NCBI GenBank assembly: GCA_035285325.1
Contig: JAYKJB010000023.1
Span: 1 to 54,011, forward strand
From: Candidatus Sericytochromatia bacterium
GTDB taxonomy: Bacteria; Cyanobacteriota; Sericytochromatia; S15B-MN24; JAQBPE01
DNA: 54,011 nt
Direction of reading: 5' to 3'
This document shows, in pieces, positions 34,159 through 44,529 of this stretch. The notes below the pieces were generated by a model. The model ran no database searches and was not told the DNA's origin. It was given only the letters and a program-made list of their open reading frames with translations. Every line of letters starts with the position of its first letter. Within the stretch, counting starts at the first letter, position 1. The position numbers were made by a program, and so were the translations under genes.

Positions 34159-35373
34159 TCAGTGAACGCCTGCAGTCGATCGCCGCTTGGCCACTTCCTG
34201 CTTGATCTGCGCCTTGGCCCGCTCCAGCTGGGTATCTTTAAGTTTCTTAACTTCAACCGGGTCCGGATTGCCCTGCTTGTCGAGTTTGATTTTGGGCAAT
34301 TCCACCACGATGTCGGGCATGACGCCCTTCTTGTTGATGTCATGGCCGGCGGAGGTCAGATACTTCTGGGTGGTGATGGCCACACCGGAGCCGTCCGAGA
34401 GCGGATGCACGGTCTGCACCAGGCCTTTTCCGAAGGTCTTGGTGCCCACCAGCGTCGCCCGCTTGTTGTCCTGCAGCGCGCCCGCCAAAATTTCCGAGGC
34501 ACTGGCACTGCCGCCGTCCACCAGCACCACGACGGGCAGGGCCTTGTCGACCACGGGGCGACCACTGGCCTTCAGGTATTGCTTCTCCCCTTCACGGTTC
34601 ACCAGTTGCACGATGGGACCATCCTTGATGAACATCGAGCCGATGTCGACCGCGTTTGGCAGCAGACCACCCGGGTTCCCCCGCAGGTCGAGGATGATGC
34701 CGTCCTTCTTGCGGAAGCGGTCGAGCGCGCTCTTGACCTCACTGCCCGCCTCGTTGCTCATGAAGGTGCTGAGGCGGATGTAGCCGATGTTGCCATCCAT
34801 TTCCTCGACCTTCACGGCCTTGGTCACAATGTTGTCGCGGACGAGGGAGACCTTGAGCGGGTTGGCCACCCCGTGACGCTTCAGCGTCAGCACCACCTTG
34901 GTGCCACGGGCGCCTCGAATCAAGGAGACGGCCTCGGCTTCGGCCATGTGATGGGTCGGCTTGCCGTCGATTTCGAAGATGTGATCTCCCGCCTTCAGGC
35001 CCGCCCGATAGGCCGGCGTGTCCTCCATCGGCGCGATGACGGTCAGTTTGCCGTCCTTGATACCAATCTGGATGCCGATGCCTCCGAAGCTGCCCTGGCG
35101 CTCATCCTGCATGCTCTGGAAGGCCTTGGGGTCCATGAAGCGGGTGTAGGGGTCATCAAGGGCACCGAGCATGCCCCGAATGGCACCGTAGACCAGGTCG
35201 GTGTCCTTGATATTCTGCTCGACATACTCACTTTTGAGCAGGTCGTAGACTTGCAGGAAGGTGGCAAAGTTGGCCGACTCCGCCTTGACCTTCAGCGGGG
35301 TGGTGCACACGCCGAGGCCGAAGGACCCGACCATCAGGGCCCCCACCAGGGCATAATTGGCCACCTTGTTCAT
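34159..35373 (-). CDS. ctpA: Carboxyl-terminal processing protease (S41)
   Basis: A 404-residue periplasmic serine protease. Residues 6-24 are a signal or anchor segment. The order is an N-terminal helical region, a PDZ domain (about 93-170, GIGIQIGIKDGKLTVIAP...AGLKAGDHI) and the S41 catalytic domain. The Ser/Lys dyad is present: SASASE at 289-294 and Lys316 in TFGKG. These proteases trim or degrade proteins from exposed C-termini. The start is ATG 35373, with GAGGA 7 bases upstream. A TATAGA box at 35407-35412 suggests its own promoter, although the M23 peptidase gene lies upstream on the same strand. Confidence 0.93.
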   Translation of the reverse strand: MNKVANYALVGALMVGSFGLGVCTTPLKVKAESANFATFLQVYDLLKSEYVEQNIKDTDLVYGAIRGMLGALDDPYTRFMDPKAFQSMQDERQGSFGGIGIQIGIKDGKLTVIAPMEDTPAYRAGLKAGDHIFEIDGKPTHHMAEAEAVSLIRGARGTKVVLTLKRHGVANPLKVSLVRDNIVTKAVKVEEMDGNIGYIRLSTFMSNEAGSEVKSALDRFRKKDGIILDLRGNPGGLLPNAVDIGSMFIKDGPIVQLVNREGEKQYLKASGRPVVDKALPVVVLVDGGSASASEILAGALQDNKRATLVGTKTFGKGLVQTVHPLSDGSGVAITTQKYLTSAGHDINKKGVMPDIVVELPKIKLDKQGNPDPVEVKKLKDTQLERAKAQIKQEVAKRRSTAGVH

Positions 35374-35524
35374 CGCAATTTCCTCGATTCCGAACGTTGC
35401 TCTCGTTCTATACCGCCCAACCTGCACCACCTAACGGAGGCCCGCGGACGCTTCAGCATACCGTGGGGGACAGGGGCTGGCTACAGCCGAACGGGACAAA
35501 CCCCCCTGGCGCGGGGCCGCGCTG

Positions 35525-36716
35525 TCAACGAAGAAACGCCATGGGGTTGATGGCGGCCCCGTTTCGCCGCACCTCAAAATGCAGGTGGGGTCCGGTGCTC
35601 ATCCCGGTGGAACCGACATAGGCAATCACCTGCCCCTTGCGCACCCGCTGGCCCACCCCGACCGAGTAGCTGGAGGCATGACCGAACAGGGTGGTGATGT
35701 CTCCGCCGTGGTCCATGATCACCACCTTGCCGTAGCCGCCGTACCAGCCGGCATAAATCACTTCCCCGTTGTCGACGGCATAGATGGGCGCCCCGGAAGG
35801 AGCCCCGAAGTCGATCCCGTGGTGGCTGATGTAGCGACCCAGAATCGGGTGCATGCGGGGCCCAAAGCCCGAGGTGACCACGCCCGCGACCGGCCACATG
35901 AAACGGCCCGTGCCCATGAACGGCCGCACCCACTTCGCGTTGTTGCGGCGCGCCGCCAGCTCCATGGCCCGGCGACGCGCGATGATGCGTTGAATCATCG
36001 ACGCGATCGAGGCGTTGTCCTGCTCGAGCTGAGCCACGACCTGCTCGGCGGCCTGGCGCTCGGACTTGATCCGGTCCACCAAGGAGCGCTGATCCCCCGC
36101 CAGGTCGGACAGCTGAATCTTCTGAGAGCCGATCACCTCGGTCACCCGGGCGATGTTCTGGCGCTGCTGGGCGAACTGACGCTGCTGCTGGTGAATCAAC
36201 TGGCGATTGCGCTCCATATTCTCCAGAATTGCCGCGTCGTGCGCACTGATGCGTTTGAAATAGTGGTAGCGCGTGAGAAAGGTGGTCATATCCGGCGAGG
36301 TCAGCAGCGCCTGCCAGCCATCCATCGCGCGGGTCTTGTAGATGGCCCGCAGGCGCGCCCCCGCGGCCAGTTGCTGACGGGAAAAGGCCGAACGGGCGCG
36401 GCTCAGCTGGTCAGCCGTGAGCGACAGCTTGTATTCCGCCCGACGCAGGCGAAACTGACTGTCCTGCAGTTCAGTGCTGGTCTGCTCCAGCTTCTGCTGC
36501 AGCGTCGACAGCTCCCGCACGGCGTGGAATTCCTTCTTGCGCAGCATCTGGACGCGCGCCCGGTGAGCCGCCAGCTTCTCGTTGAGACGACGTTGGCGCG
36601 ACTGCAGGGCGCGTTCATCCTCCGTCAGCGAACCACGCGCCACGGCCGGAGGCGTGACGGCTGGGAGCAAGCCCGCGCAGAGCAAGAGGGCCATGACCCA
36701 GGGTCTGAGAAGGGGG

Positions 36717-36724
<8 letters not shown>
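35525..36724 (-). CDS. M23 peptidase with coiled coil (EnvC-like murein hydrolase)
   Basis: A 399-residue exported protein. It has a signal peptide (about 1-28), long coiled coils (about 35-105 and 165-240) and a C-terminal LytM/M23 domain (about 280-399). The zinc ligands are all present (HHGIDFGAP and PHLHFEV), so unlike enterobacterial EnvC, which only activates amidases, this one may cut peptidoglycan cross-bridges itself. The start is ATG 36724, which overlaps the last 8 bases of uvrC, so the gene is transcribed with uvrC; a longer upstream frame lies inside uvrC. A role in cell separation is inferred from the family. Confidence 0.9.
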
Positions 36725-38537
<1,813 letters not shown>

Positions 38538-38678
38538 GCGTTCTGGACCTGGCGGCCTCCCTGGGATGGAGCGGGGGCCGGGAAGCACTTTATTCTACAC
38601 GACGCTCGCGTGCCCAGGCGGCGGCCCCAGCGCCGGGGTTCTGGCGCGGCCAGGCGCCCGTGGCCCGAACGGCCGCCG

Positions 38679-38786
38679 TCAGAACACGTCGAACAGGTTT
38701 CCCATGCCCCCGCGGCACGAGGCCGTCAGGGCCGCAGCCAGCAGGGCCATCATCCAGAGCCCGAAGCGCCGTAAGCGATGCATCAT
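38679..38786 (-). CDS. Tiny lipoprotein, 35 residues
   Basis: A complete short gene from ATG 38786 to TGA 38679. AGGAGG lies exactly 7 bases before the ATG, the best ribosome site in the region. The product has a textbook lipoprotein signal: basic start (HRLRR), hydrophobic core (LWMMALLAAAL) and lipobox TASC. The mature part would be only about a dozen residues (C-RGG-MGNLFDVF). In size and layout it resembles entericidin-like micro-lipoproteins, but the sequence is not recognisably the same. It is monocistronic, with uvrC downstream on the same strand and yaaR divergent. Codon 5 is TTA. Confidence 0.65.
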   Translation of the reverse strand: MMHRLRRFGLWMMALLAAALTASCRGGMGNLFDVF

Positions 38787-38948
38787 ACCTGAACCTCCTG
38801 TCGGGGCGAGGGCCCACACGGAAAAACCGGAAAACATGACCCGCTGCACAGACCGGGCAGACCGGTCTCCAGCATGATGGGAGACGCCGGCCCCTTCAGT
38901 GGCGGGCGCCACCTGTCGAACATAACGGAAAGTCCTCGGGAGAACTTG

Positions 38949-39395
38949 ATGCTCAAAGGCATTGACCTGACCGCCCATCCCGCCGTCATCGGCACGCGCG
39001 CTTCGCAGGCGGAAGCGCCGGCGGCCCCGGCTGGCCCCCACGCCACCTTCGCCGCCCAGTTTCAGAGCGCCCAGACGCGCACCTCCGAGGCGACTCGCCA
39101 GGCACTGCTGGCCGAGATCGACAGCCAGGCCCAGCGGCTGGTCAAGCACCCCGTGGCAGGCGAGGTGGCCCGTTACCGCACCCTGGTGGGGCAGTTCCTC
39201 AAGGAGGCGGTGGGAGAATTTTCCGGTTTGAGTCAGCACATGGACCGCCGGAATCGGGTCTTCACCCTGGTTCAGGAGGTCGACAAGCAACTGTCGGAGC
39301 TCACCGACATGCTCCTGAAGGGTCAGGCCAAACCGCTGGACGTGCTGGCCAAGCTGGACGAAATCCGCGGCATGCTGGTGGACCTGCTGGCCTGA
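38949..39395 (+). CDS. YaaR family protein (DUF327)
   Basis: A 148-residue, mostly helical cytoplasmic protein. The C-terminal two thirds match DUF327/YaaR: RYRTLVGQFLKEAV, then RNRVFTLVQEVDKQLSELTDMLL and LDVLAKLDEIRGMLVDLL. The N-terminal 50 residues are Ala/Gln-rich. YaaR is a conserved protein of Firmicutes and other bacteria, often near DNA polymerase delta-prime or flagellar genes; neither is adjacent here and no function is established. The start is ATG 38949, with GGGAG 7 bases before it. It is convergent with selD, with 12 bases between the stops. Confidence 0.85.
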   Translation: MLKGIDLTAHPAVIGTRASQAEAPAAPAGPHATFAAQFQSAQTRTSEATRQALLAEIDSQAQRLVKHPVAGEVARYRTLVGQFLKEAVGEFSGLSQHMDRRNRVFTLVQEVDKQLSELTDMLLKGQAKPLDVLAKLDEIRGMLVDLLA

Positions 39396-39407
39396 CGCGC
39401 ACGACGC

Positions 39408-40457
39408 TCAGGGCAGCAGCCGCAGACGGTCTCCCGCCACCAGGCGGCCGATCTCCCACACGTCCACGCCCAGCGCCCGCATGGCACGATGCGTGCCTTC
39501 GGCATCGTCACTGGCCACGGCCAGCAGCAGGCCCCCGCTCGTCTGCGCATCCGCCAAGATCAGCGCCTCGAGCGGCGTGACACCCGGGGCCAGATCGAGG
39601 TGAGGGGTCACGTGGGCCAGGTTGCGCTCGGAGCCTCCCGGCACTTCATCGGCCTGCGCCAGCGCCCGCACGCCCGCGAACAGGGGCACAGCCTCGACAC
39701 TCAGCTCAGCCCCGACGCCAGAGGCGCGACAGATTTCCCACAGGTGCCCGAGCAGGCCGAAGCCCGTCACGTCCGTGCAGGCGTGGACCCCGCGCTTGGC
39801 GACGATGCTGCCGGCCGCCCGATTCAGGCGCATCATGGCGGCGATCGCCGGCTGGGCCTCCTCCGCAGAGATCGCCCCGTGCTTGAGCGCGGTGGTGATG
39901 ATGCCCGTGCCGATCGGCTTGGTCAGCAGCAGGCGATCGCCCGGTTTGCCGCCCGCATTGGTCAAGAACCGCCGCGGATGCACCGAGCCCGTCACCGCCA
40001 TGCCGTACTTGGGCACCGGGTCCTCCACGGTGTGGCCCCCCAGCAGGGCCACCCCGGCTTCCGTCAGTGTATCGAGCCCCCCCTGCAGGATGGCCGAGAC
40101 GACCTCCGGCGGCATGGTGCGAGACGGCAAGGCCAGAATGTTCAGCGCGGTGAGCGGTTGGGCGCCCATGGCGTAGAGGTCGCTCAGGGCGTTGGCCGCG
40201 GCGATCGCCCCGAAGGCGTAGGCGTCGTCCACCATCGGCGTGAAGAAATCGACCGTCTGCACCAGCGCCATGTCAGGCGACAACTGAAAGACGCCTGCGT
40301 CGTCACAGGTCTCGAAGCCCACGAGCACCCGCGGGTCTCGTGGTGTTTGAAGGCGACCCAGCACCTGGGTCAACTGGCCGGGGCCGAGCTTGGACGCTCA
40401 GCCGGCCGTCTGGGAAAGCGCCGTCAAGCGAAACACTTCCTCGCGTGTATGGTCCAT
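39408..40457 (-). CDS. selD: Selenide, water dikinase, selenocysteine-containing (UGA read-through)
   Basis: SelD makes selenophosphate from selenide and ATP, the selenium donor for Sec-tRNA and selenouridine. The long frame seems to begin at TTG 40373, but that lacks the catalytic N-terminus. Reading upstream in the same frame passes one TGA (40398-40400) and continues to ATG 40457, which has AAGGG 5 bases upstream. The added residues (MDHTREEVFRLTALSQTAG, then U, then ASKLGPGQL) match the conserved SelD start, placing the TGA at the catalytic Cys/Sec position (residue 20) and the essential lysine at 23. ATP-site motifs TVDFFTPMVDD and ALSDLYAMG follow. The full length is 349 residues. It is the second gene after a thioesterase, 9 bases apart. 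Confidence 0.93.
40355..40371 (-). promoter_or_regulatory. Candidate bacterial SECIS hairpin in selD mRNA
   Basis: On the minus strand GACCCA and TGGGTC form a 6-bp stem around the loop GGTGC. The loop begins with GGU, as in known bacterial SECIS elements, and lies 32 bases after the UGA at 40398-40400, inside the distance normally tolerated for SelB recruitment. Confidence 0.55.
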
Positions 40458-40466
40458 GACGCCCTT

Positions 40467-40871
40467 TCAGACCTTGGGTTTTTTCAGCATGAGCTTGTTC
40501 ATGAAGCTCTCGGCCTCGATCACGAAGCGCTCGTGAGTGCCCTCGCCAATCTTCTCACGTTCGTCATAGACCACCACCTTGAATTCGAGTCGGCGGCCCT
40601 CCACGCCGACCACCACGGCCTCGGCAGAGACGTTGTGCCCGACCGGACTGGCGGCCAGGTGCTTGAGGGAGAGGCCCATGCCCACCGTGGTGGTGCCGAG
40701 CGGCAGGTAACTCTGCAGGGCATGCACCGCCGCCTGCTCGGCCAGGACCGCCATCGCGGGCGTGGCAAAAATCGGCAAGGAGCCACTGCCCATCGTCACG
40801 GCGGTATTGTCGCCGCCCACCACGGTGGCAGCACTCCCGCGAATTCCCAAGAGATGATCCATCTCGACCAT
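40467..40871 (-). CDS. Thioesterase of the fluoroacetyl-CoA thioesterase-like family
   Basis: A 134-residue hot-dog-fold protein. The family motifs are GSLPIFATPAMAVLAEQAA (with the Thr and Glu used in catalysis), TTVGMGLSLKHLAASPVG (with the His) and EKIGEGTHERFVI. Members hydrolyse acyl-CoA thioesters; most are not specific for fluoroacetyl-CoA, so the substrate is open. The start is ATG 40871, with AAGGAG 8 bases upstream. It is the first gene of a two-gene unit with selD. A link to selenium is not known. Confidence 0.87.
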   Translation of the reverse strand: MVEMDHLLGIRGSAATVVGGDNTAVTMGSGSLPIFATPAMAVLAEQAAVHALQSYLPLGTTTVGMGLSLKHLAASPVGHNVSAEAVVVGVEGRRLEFKVVVYDEREKIGEGTHERFVIEAESFMNKLMLKKPKV

Positions 40872-41042
40872 CGCTGTCTCCTTCCTGGCGCGTCCCGTGA
40901 ACCAGCCTGACGTGGCGAGCGCCGCCAGTCCTGGAAGACCGTCCCAGGCGCGGCGCGCACGACCAGACGCCGTCAACGCAACGTTATTTTATCATGTCCC
41001 CCGTCAGCGGCAGGAAGCTTGGCCGTCCCGGAGCCCCCGGCG

Positions 41043-41633
41043 TCAAGGCCGGAATCGTCCTTCGACGCCGGAAAGTCGAGGCGGATGCCCGGTCAGCACG
41101 ATCGACACCACACATCCCAGGGCGAGCACCACCAGACTCAGACTGACGCCCGTAAAGAAGGCCTGAAACCAGGCCCGGGCGACCCCAGGGGAGCCCGATG
41201 CGGGCTGGGCGACGCGCTGGACGGCTCGGGCGGCTCGGTAGGCCAGCTTGTCAGGATCGTAGGTCCAGGCGGGCGAACGAGCTCGCCCGGGCGCGAGCGG
41301 TTTGACCGCTGGAGTGGGCGTCGCAAGCGCCCCGGGTTCTACGCGCCGGGGCAGCAGCACGGTGCCGAGCGTGGCCGTGTCGAGCCCCCGCCGGGCCAGC
41401 GGGCCCACTTGCTTGAGCGCGAGCCGGAGGCGCGCGGTGGTGCTGCTGGCCACGCGCGACTTGGCCGCGGTGGCCACGCGCATCGCTTGAAGATTGTCGA
41501 CCGCTGCCCGGCTGCGGGCGCAGCGAGGACAACGTTCTTCCGCCACCACGCAGGCCTTGCAGAGCGGCAGCTTGCAGCCTTTGCACTGGTGGGGCCCCGC
41601 TTCTTTGGGATGGTAGTAACACTTGAAATACAT
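41043..41633 (-). CDS. B-box-like zinc-finger protein with one membrane segment
   Basis: A 196-residue protein. The first 40 residues form a Cys/His cluster (CYYHP, CKGCKLPLCKAC, CPRC) like the B-box-type zinc fingers seen at the N-terminus of bacterial rhomboid and membrane proteins. A basic helical middle and a Pro/Ala-rich linker follow, and a single hydrophobic segment (about 158-182) lies near the C-terminus. The zinc finger should face the cytoplasm. No catalytic domain is present and the function is unknown. It is 85 bases downstream of the P-type ATPase gene on the same strand and may share its transcript. The ribosome site is weak. Confidence 0.75.
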   Translation of the reverse strand: MYFKCYYHPKEAGPHQCKGCKLPLCKACVVAEERCPRCARSRAAVDNLQAMRVATAAKSRVASSTTARLRLALKQVGPLARRGLDTATLGTVLLPRRVEPGALATPTPAVKPLAPGRARSPAWTYDPDKLAYRAARAVQRVAQPASGSPGVARAWFQAFFTGVSLSLVVLALGCVVSIVLTGHPPRLSGVEGRFRP

Positions 41634-41718
41634 GACTTCACGCGCCTCTCACGGCATGTATCCCGCCGCCGCCCCTTGAACTGAACTAAGAATCGGTTGT
41701 GTTTTGGCGAAATGATGG

Positions 41719-44385
41719 TTAAATACACCCCAGGCGTCGCTTCTCCCATTCCACCACGGCGAAGACTGCCAGGCCCGTCAGCCAGCACACCAGCCAGTCC
41801 TGCGCGCCAAGCGGCCGCGTCGCGAAGGCTTGCTGGAACAGCGGCAGGTACAGGAACGCCAGCTGGCAGAGCAGCACCCCCAGCACCCCGCAACGCACCA
41901 CCGGTGTCGCCAGCAGATCAGCGGGACGCAGGGGTTGCCGGGGGCTCAGACGAACGCTCAGCAGGAAGCCGATCTCCATCCAGACCAGGGCATGGACCAC
42001 CGCCGTGCGCGCCCAGCTGAGGTCGTGTCCGCGGGAGATTTCCCACAGGTAGACGGCAAACACCCCCACAGAGAACAGCCCGCACAGCAGCAGCGTCTGG
42101 CGTCCGAGCCGCGGCGTCAGCAGGGGAGCGCCCGGCAAGCGGGGCGGCCGTGACATCGTCTCGCCGGCAGGAGGCTCGAAGGCCAGCGTGAGGCCCAGCG
42201 CCACGGCCGTGATCAGGTTGATCCAGAGGATCTGCAGCGGCGTGACCGGCAGCGGCAAGCCGACCAGCAGCGCACCGATGATGGCAAAAGCCTCTCCGCC
42301 GTTGGCCGGCAAGGTCCAGGCGATCACCTTGGTGATGTTGTCGTACACCGTTCGGCCTTCCTGCACGGCCGCCACGATCGTGGCAAAGTTGTCATCCGCC
42401 AGCACCACGTGGGCCGCCTGCTTGGCCACCTCCGTGCCGCGCGCCCCCATGGCCACGCCCACGTCGGCCCGTTTGAGCGCGGGCGCATCATTGACCCCGT
42501 CCCCCGTCATGGCGACGATGGCCCCCGTCGACTGCAAGGCCTGCACCAGGCGCAGCTTGTGCTCCGGCGTGGTGCGAGCGAAGACCTCGCTGGTGCGGGC
42601 CAGTTCCGCCAGGTCCGTCTCCTCACGGGCGTCGAGCTGCTGCCCCTCGACCACGCGAGGATGCTCCGAGAGGCCGAGCTGGCGGGCGATCGCCTCGGCC
42701 GTCACGGCATGGTCTCCCGTGATCATCTTGACCTGGATGCCGGCCCTGCGGCAGCCTGCGATGGCCAGACGGGCCCCGGTGCGCGGCGGATCGATCAGCC
42801 CGACCAGGCCCAGCAGGGTCAGACCGGAGGGCCGTTCCAGGGCCCCCAGGGAAGCCTCGTCCCGCTCCCCGCTGGCCACCGCCAGCACACGCAGCCCCTG
42901 CGAGGCCAGGCGATGGGTGCGACGGGTCCAGGCCACCAGGTCGAACAGGCGCTGGCCCGCGCCGTGTGCCTCGTGTGCCACCAGGCTGAACACCCGTTCC
43001 GGTGCCCCCTTCACCAGGATCCATTCCTGGCCCTCCGGCCTGCGATGAAGGGTGGTCATGTCCCGCCGCTGGCCATCAAAGGGAATTTCGGCCAGGCGGG
43101 GCCAGGCCTGACGCAGCGCCGCCACGTCCAGCCCGACCTTGGCCGCCAGCACCAGCAAGGCGGCCTCGAGCGGATCGCCCTGCGCACACCAGCTGCCGTG
43201 CCGCTGCTGCAACTCGGCATCGTTGCACAGGGCCGCCGCCAGGGCCAGCCGGTGCAAGCTGATTCGGGCGTCATGACTCGCTTGCTCGAAACGCACGCTT
43301 CCCACCGGTTCGTAGCCCGCCCCCCCGATCTCGACGTGGCCCGTCGAGAGCTCGGCCGCCTGGACCATCATCTCGTTGCACGTCAGCGTGCCGGTCTTGT
43401 CCGCGCAGATCACCGAAACGGCCCCCAGGGCCTCGACCGCCGGCAGGTGTCGGATGATCGCCCGGCGCTGGGCCATGCGCTGGACGCCCACCGCCATCGT
43501 GATCGTCACGACCGCCGGCAGGCCTTCCGGAATCGCCGCCACCGCGAGTCCCACCACCACCATGAAGGCCTCGTCCCAGGCGTAACCCCGGCCCCACACC
43601 GCCAACCCGAACAAGCCCAGGGACGCCATCAGGATCGCCGTCGTCACCTGGGTGGCAAAGCCCTCCATCTGGCGCGTGAGCGGCGTCTGCAAACTCACCA
43701 CGCTGCCCAGCAACCGTCCGATCCGCCCCAGCTCGGTGCGCTCCCCCGTGGCCACCACCAGGCCGGTCCCGCTGCCCGCGGCCACCATGGTCCCGGAGTA
43801 GGCGAGACAGCGACGCTCCGCCAGCGGGGCCTGCAGCGCCACCGCCTCCACGTGCTTGGCCACCGTCAGCGATTCGCCCGTCAGCAACGACTCATCGATG
43901 CGCAGCTGATGACAGGCCAGCAGGCGCAAATCCGCAGGCACGCGATCCCCCGCGGCCAGCAGCACCCGGTCGCCCGGAACCAGTTCCTCGGCCGGCACCA
44001 GGCAGCGCTGCCCCTGTCTGATCACGGCCGCCTGCGGGTCGATCAGGCGTCGAATCGCCTCGAGGGCCTGTTCTGCCCGCCCCTCCTGGATCAGACCGAC
44101 CAGCGCATTCAGCAGCAGCACCGCCCCGATCACGAGGGCATCCACCGCGTGCCCCAGGCAGGCCGACACGGCCGCGGCCGCCAGCAAGACGTGGATCAAG
44201 GGATTGTTGAATTGCGCCAGGGCGCGTCGCCAGAGACGGCGACGCGGCGGGGCGGGCAGGCGGTTGGCCCCGTGTTCCTGTCTGCGCGCCTGCACCTCGT
44301 GGGGGCTCAGGCCGCGGCCATCTCCCCCCCAGAGGCGTTCCACCTCCGCGGCTGGCAGCGCGTGCCAGGCTGGCTCCGTCGACAT
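41719..44385 (-). CDS. P-type cation-transporting ATPase (P2 type, Ca2+-like)
   Basis: An 888-residue membrane pump. The N-terminal cation-ATPase domain, the actuator motif TGES (169-172), PEGLP (286-290) in the fourth membrane segment, the phosphorylated Asp329 in DKTGTLT, and the hinge TGDGVNDAPALK are all intact. Four further membrane segments form the C-terminal cation-ATPase domain. PEGLP and the overall order place it with SERCA/PMR1-like and Na/K-like pumps rather than heavy-metal pumps, which have CPx. The exported ion (Ca2+, Mn2+ or Na+) is not certain. The start is ATG 44385, with GGAGGAGG 7 bases upstream. The frame stays open far upstream over mutL, which is a shadow. Confidence 0.94.
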   Translation of the reverse strand: MSTEPAWHALPAAEVERLWGGDGRGLSPHEVQARRQEHGANRLPAPPRRRLWRRALAQFNNPLIHVLLAAAAVSACLGHAVDALVIGAVLLLNALVGLIQEGRAEQALEAIRRLIDPQAAVIRQGQRCLVPAEELVPGDRVLLAAGDRVPADLRLLACHQLRIDESLLTGESLTVAKHVEAVALQAPLAERRCLAYSGTMVAAGSGTGLVVATGERTELGRIGRLLGSVVSLQTPLTRQMEGFATQVTTAILMASLGLFGLAVWGRGYAWDEAFMVVVGLAVAAIPEGLPAVVTITMAVGVQRMAQRRAIIRHLPAVEALGAVSVICADKTGTLTCNEMMVQAAELSTGHVEIGGAGYEPVGSVRFEQASHDARISLHRLALAAALCNDAELQQRHGSWCAQGDPLEAALLVLAAKVGLDVAALRQAWPRLAEIPFDGQRRDMTTLHRRPEGQEWILVKGAPERVFSLVAHEAHGAGQRLFDLVAWTRRTHRLASQGLRVLAVASGERDEASLGALERPSGLTLLGLVGLIDPPRTGARLAIAGCRRAGIQVKMITGDHAVTAEAIARQLGLSEHPRVVEGQQLDAREETDLAELARTSEVFARTTPEHKLRLVQALQSTGAIVAMTGDGVNDAPALKRADVGVAMGARGTEVAKQAAHVVLADDNFATIVAAVQEGRTVYDNITKVIAWTLPANGGEAFAIIGALLVGLPLPVTPLQILWINLITAVALGLTLAFEPPAGETMSRPPRLPGAPLLTPRLGRQTLLLCGLFSVGVFAVYLWEISRGHDLSWARTAVVHALVWMEIGFLLSVRLSPRQPLRPADLLATPVVRCGVLGVLLCQLAFLYLPLFQQAFATRPLGAQDWLVCWLTGLAVFAVVEWEKRRLGCI

Positions 44386-44517
44386 TCCCAGGCCTCCTCC
44401 GACGCGTTCACCCCCGCTGCCATCAGGGTTTGCAGGCCGATGGCTCGAACCGTTGGGGCTGGGCGGATAGCCCCAGCGGCCGCTCGCCCACCACGCCAGG
44501 CCGGTAAAGGCACGTGG

Positions 44518-44523
44518 TACGCT
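44518..44523 (+). promoter_or_regulatory. -10 box of mutL, leaderless type
   Basis: TACGCT ends exactly 6 bases before ATG 44530, the same layout as at ruvC and the HNH gene. No matching -35 box is evident, so confidence is limited. Confidence 0.35.
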
Positions 44524-44529
44524 GAGGGC

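Noticed and set aside
39408-40373. selD as a truncated pseudogene starting at TTG 40373
   Set aside because: The missing N-terminus is encoded directly upstream through one UGA at the exact catalytic Sec/Cys site, with a good start and ribosome site.
42409-44529. Upstream extension of the mutL frame
   Set aside because: It runs antisense through the ATPase gene and has the Gln/His/Arg-rich composition typical of shadow frames.
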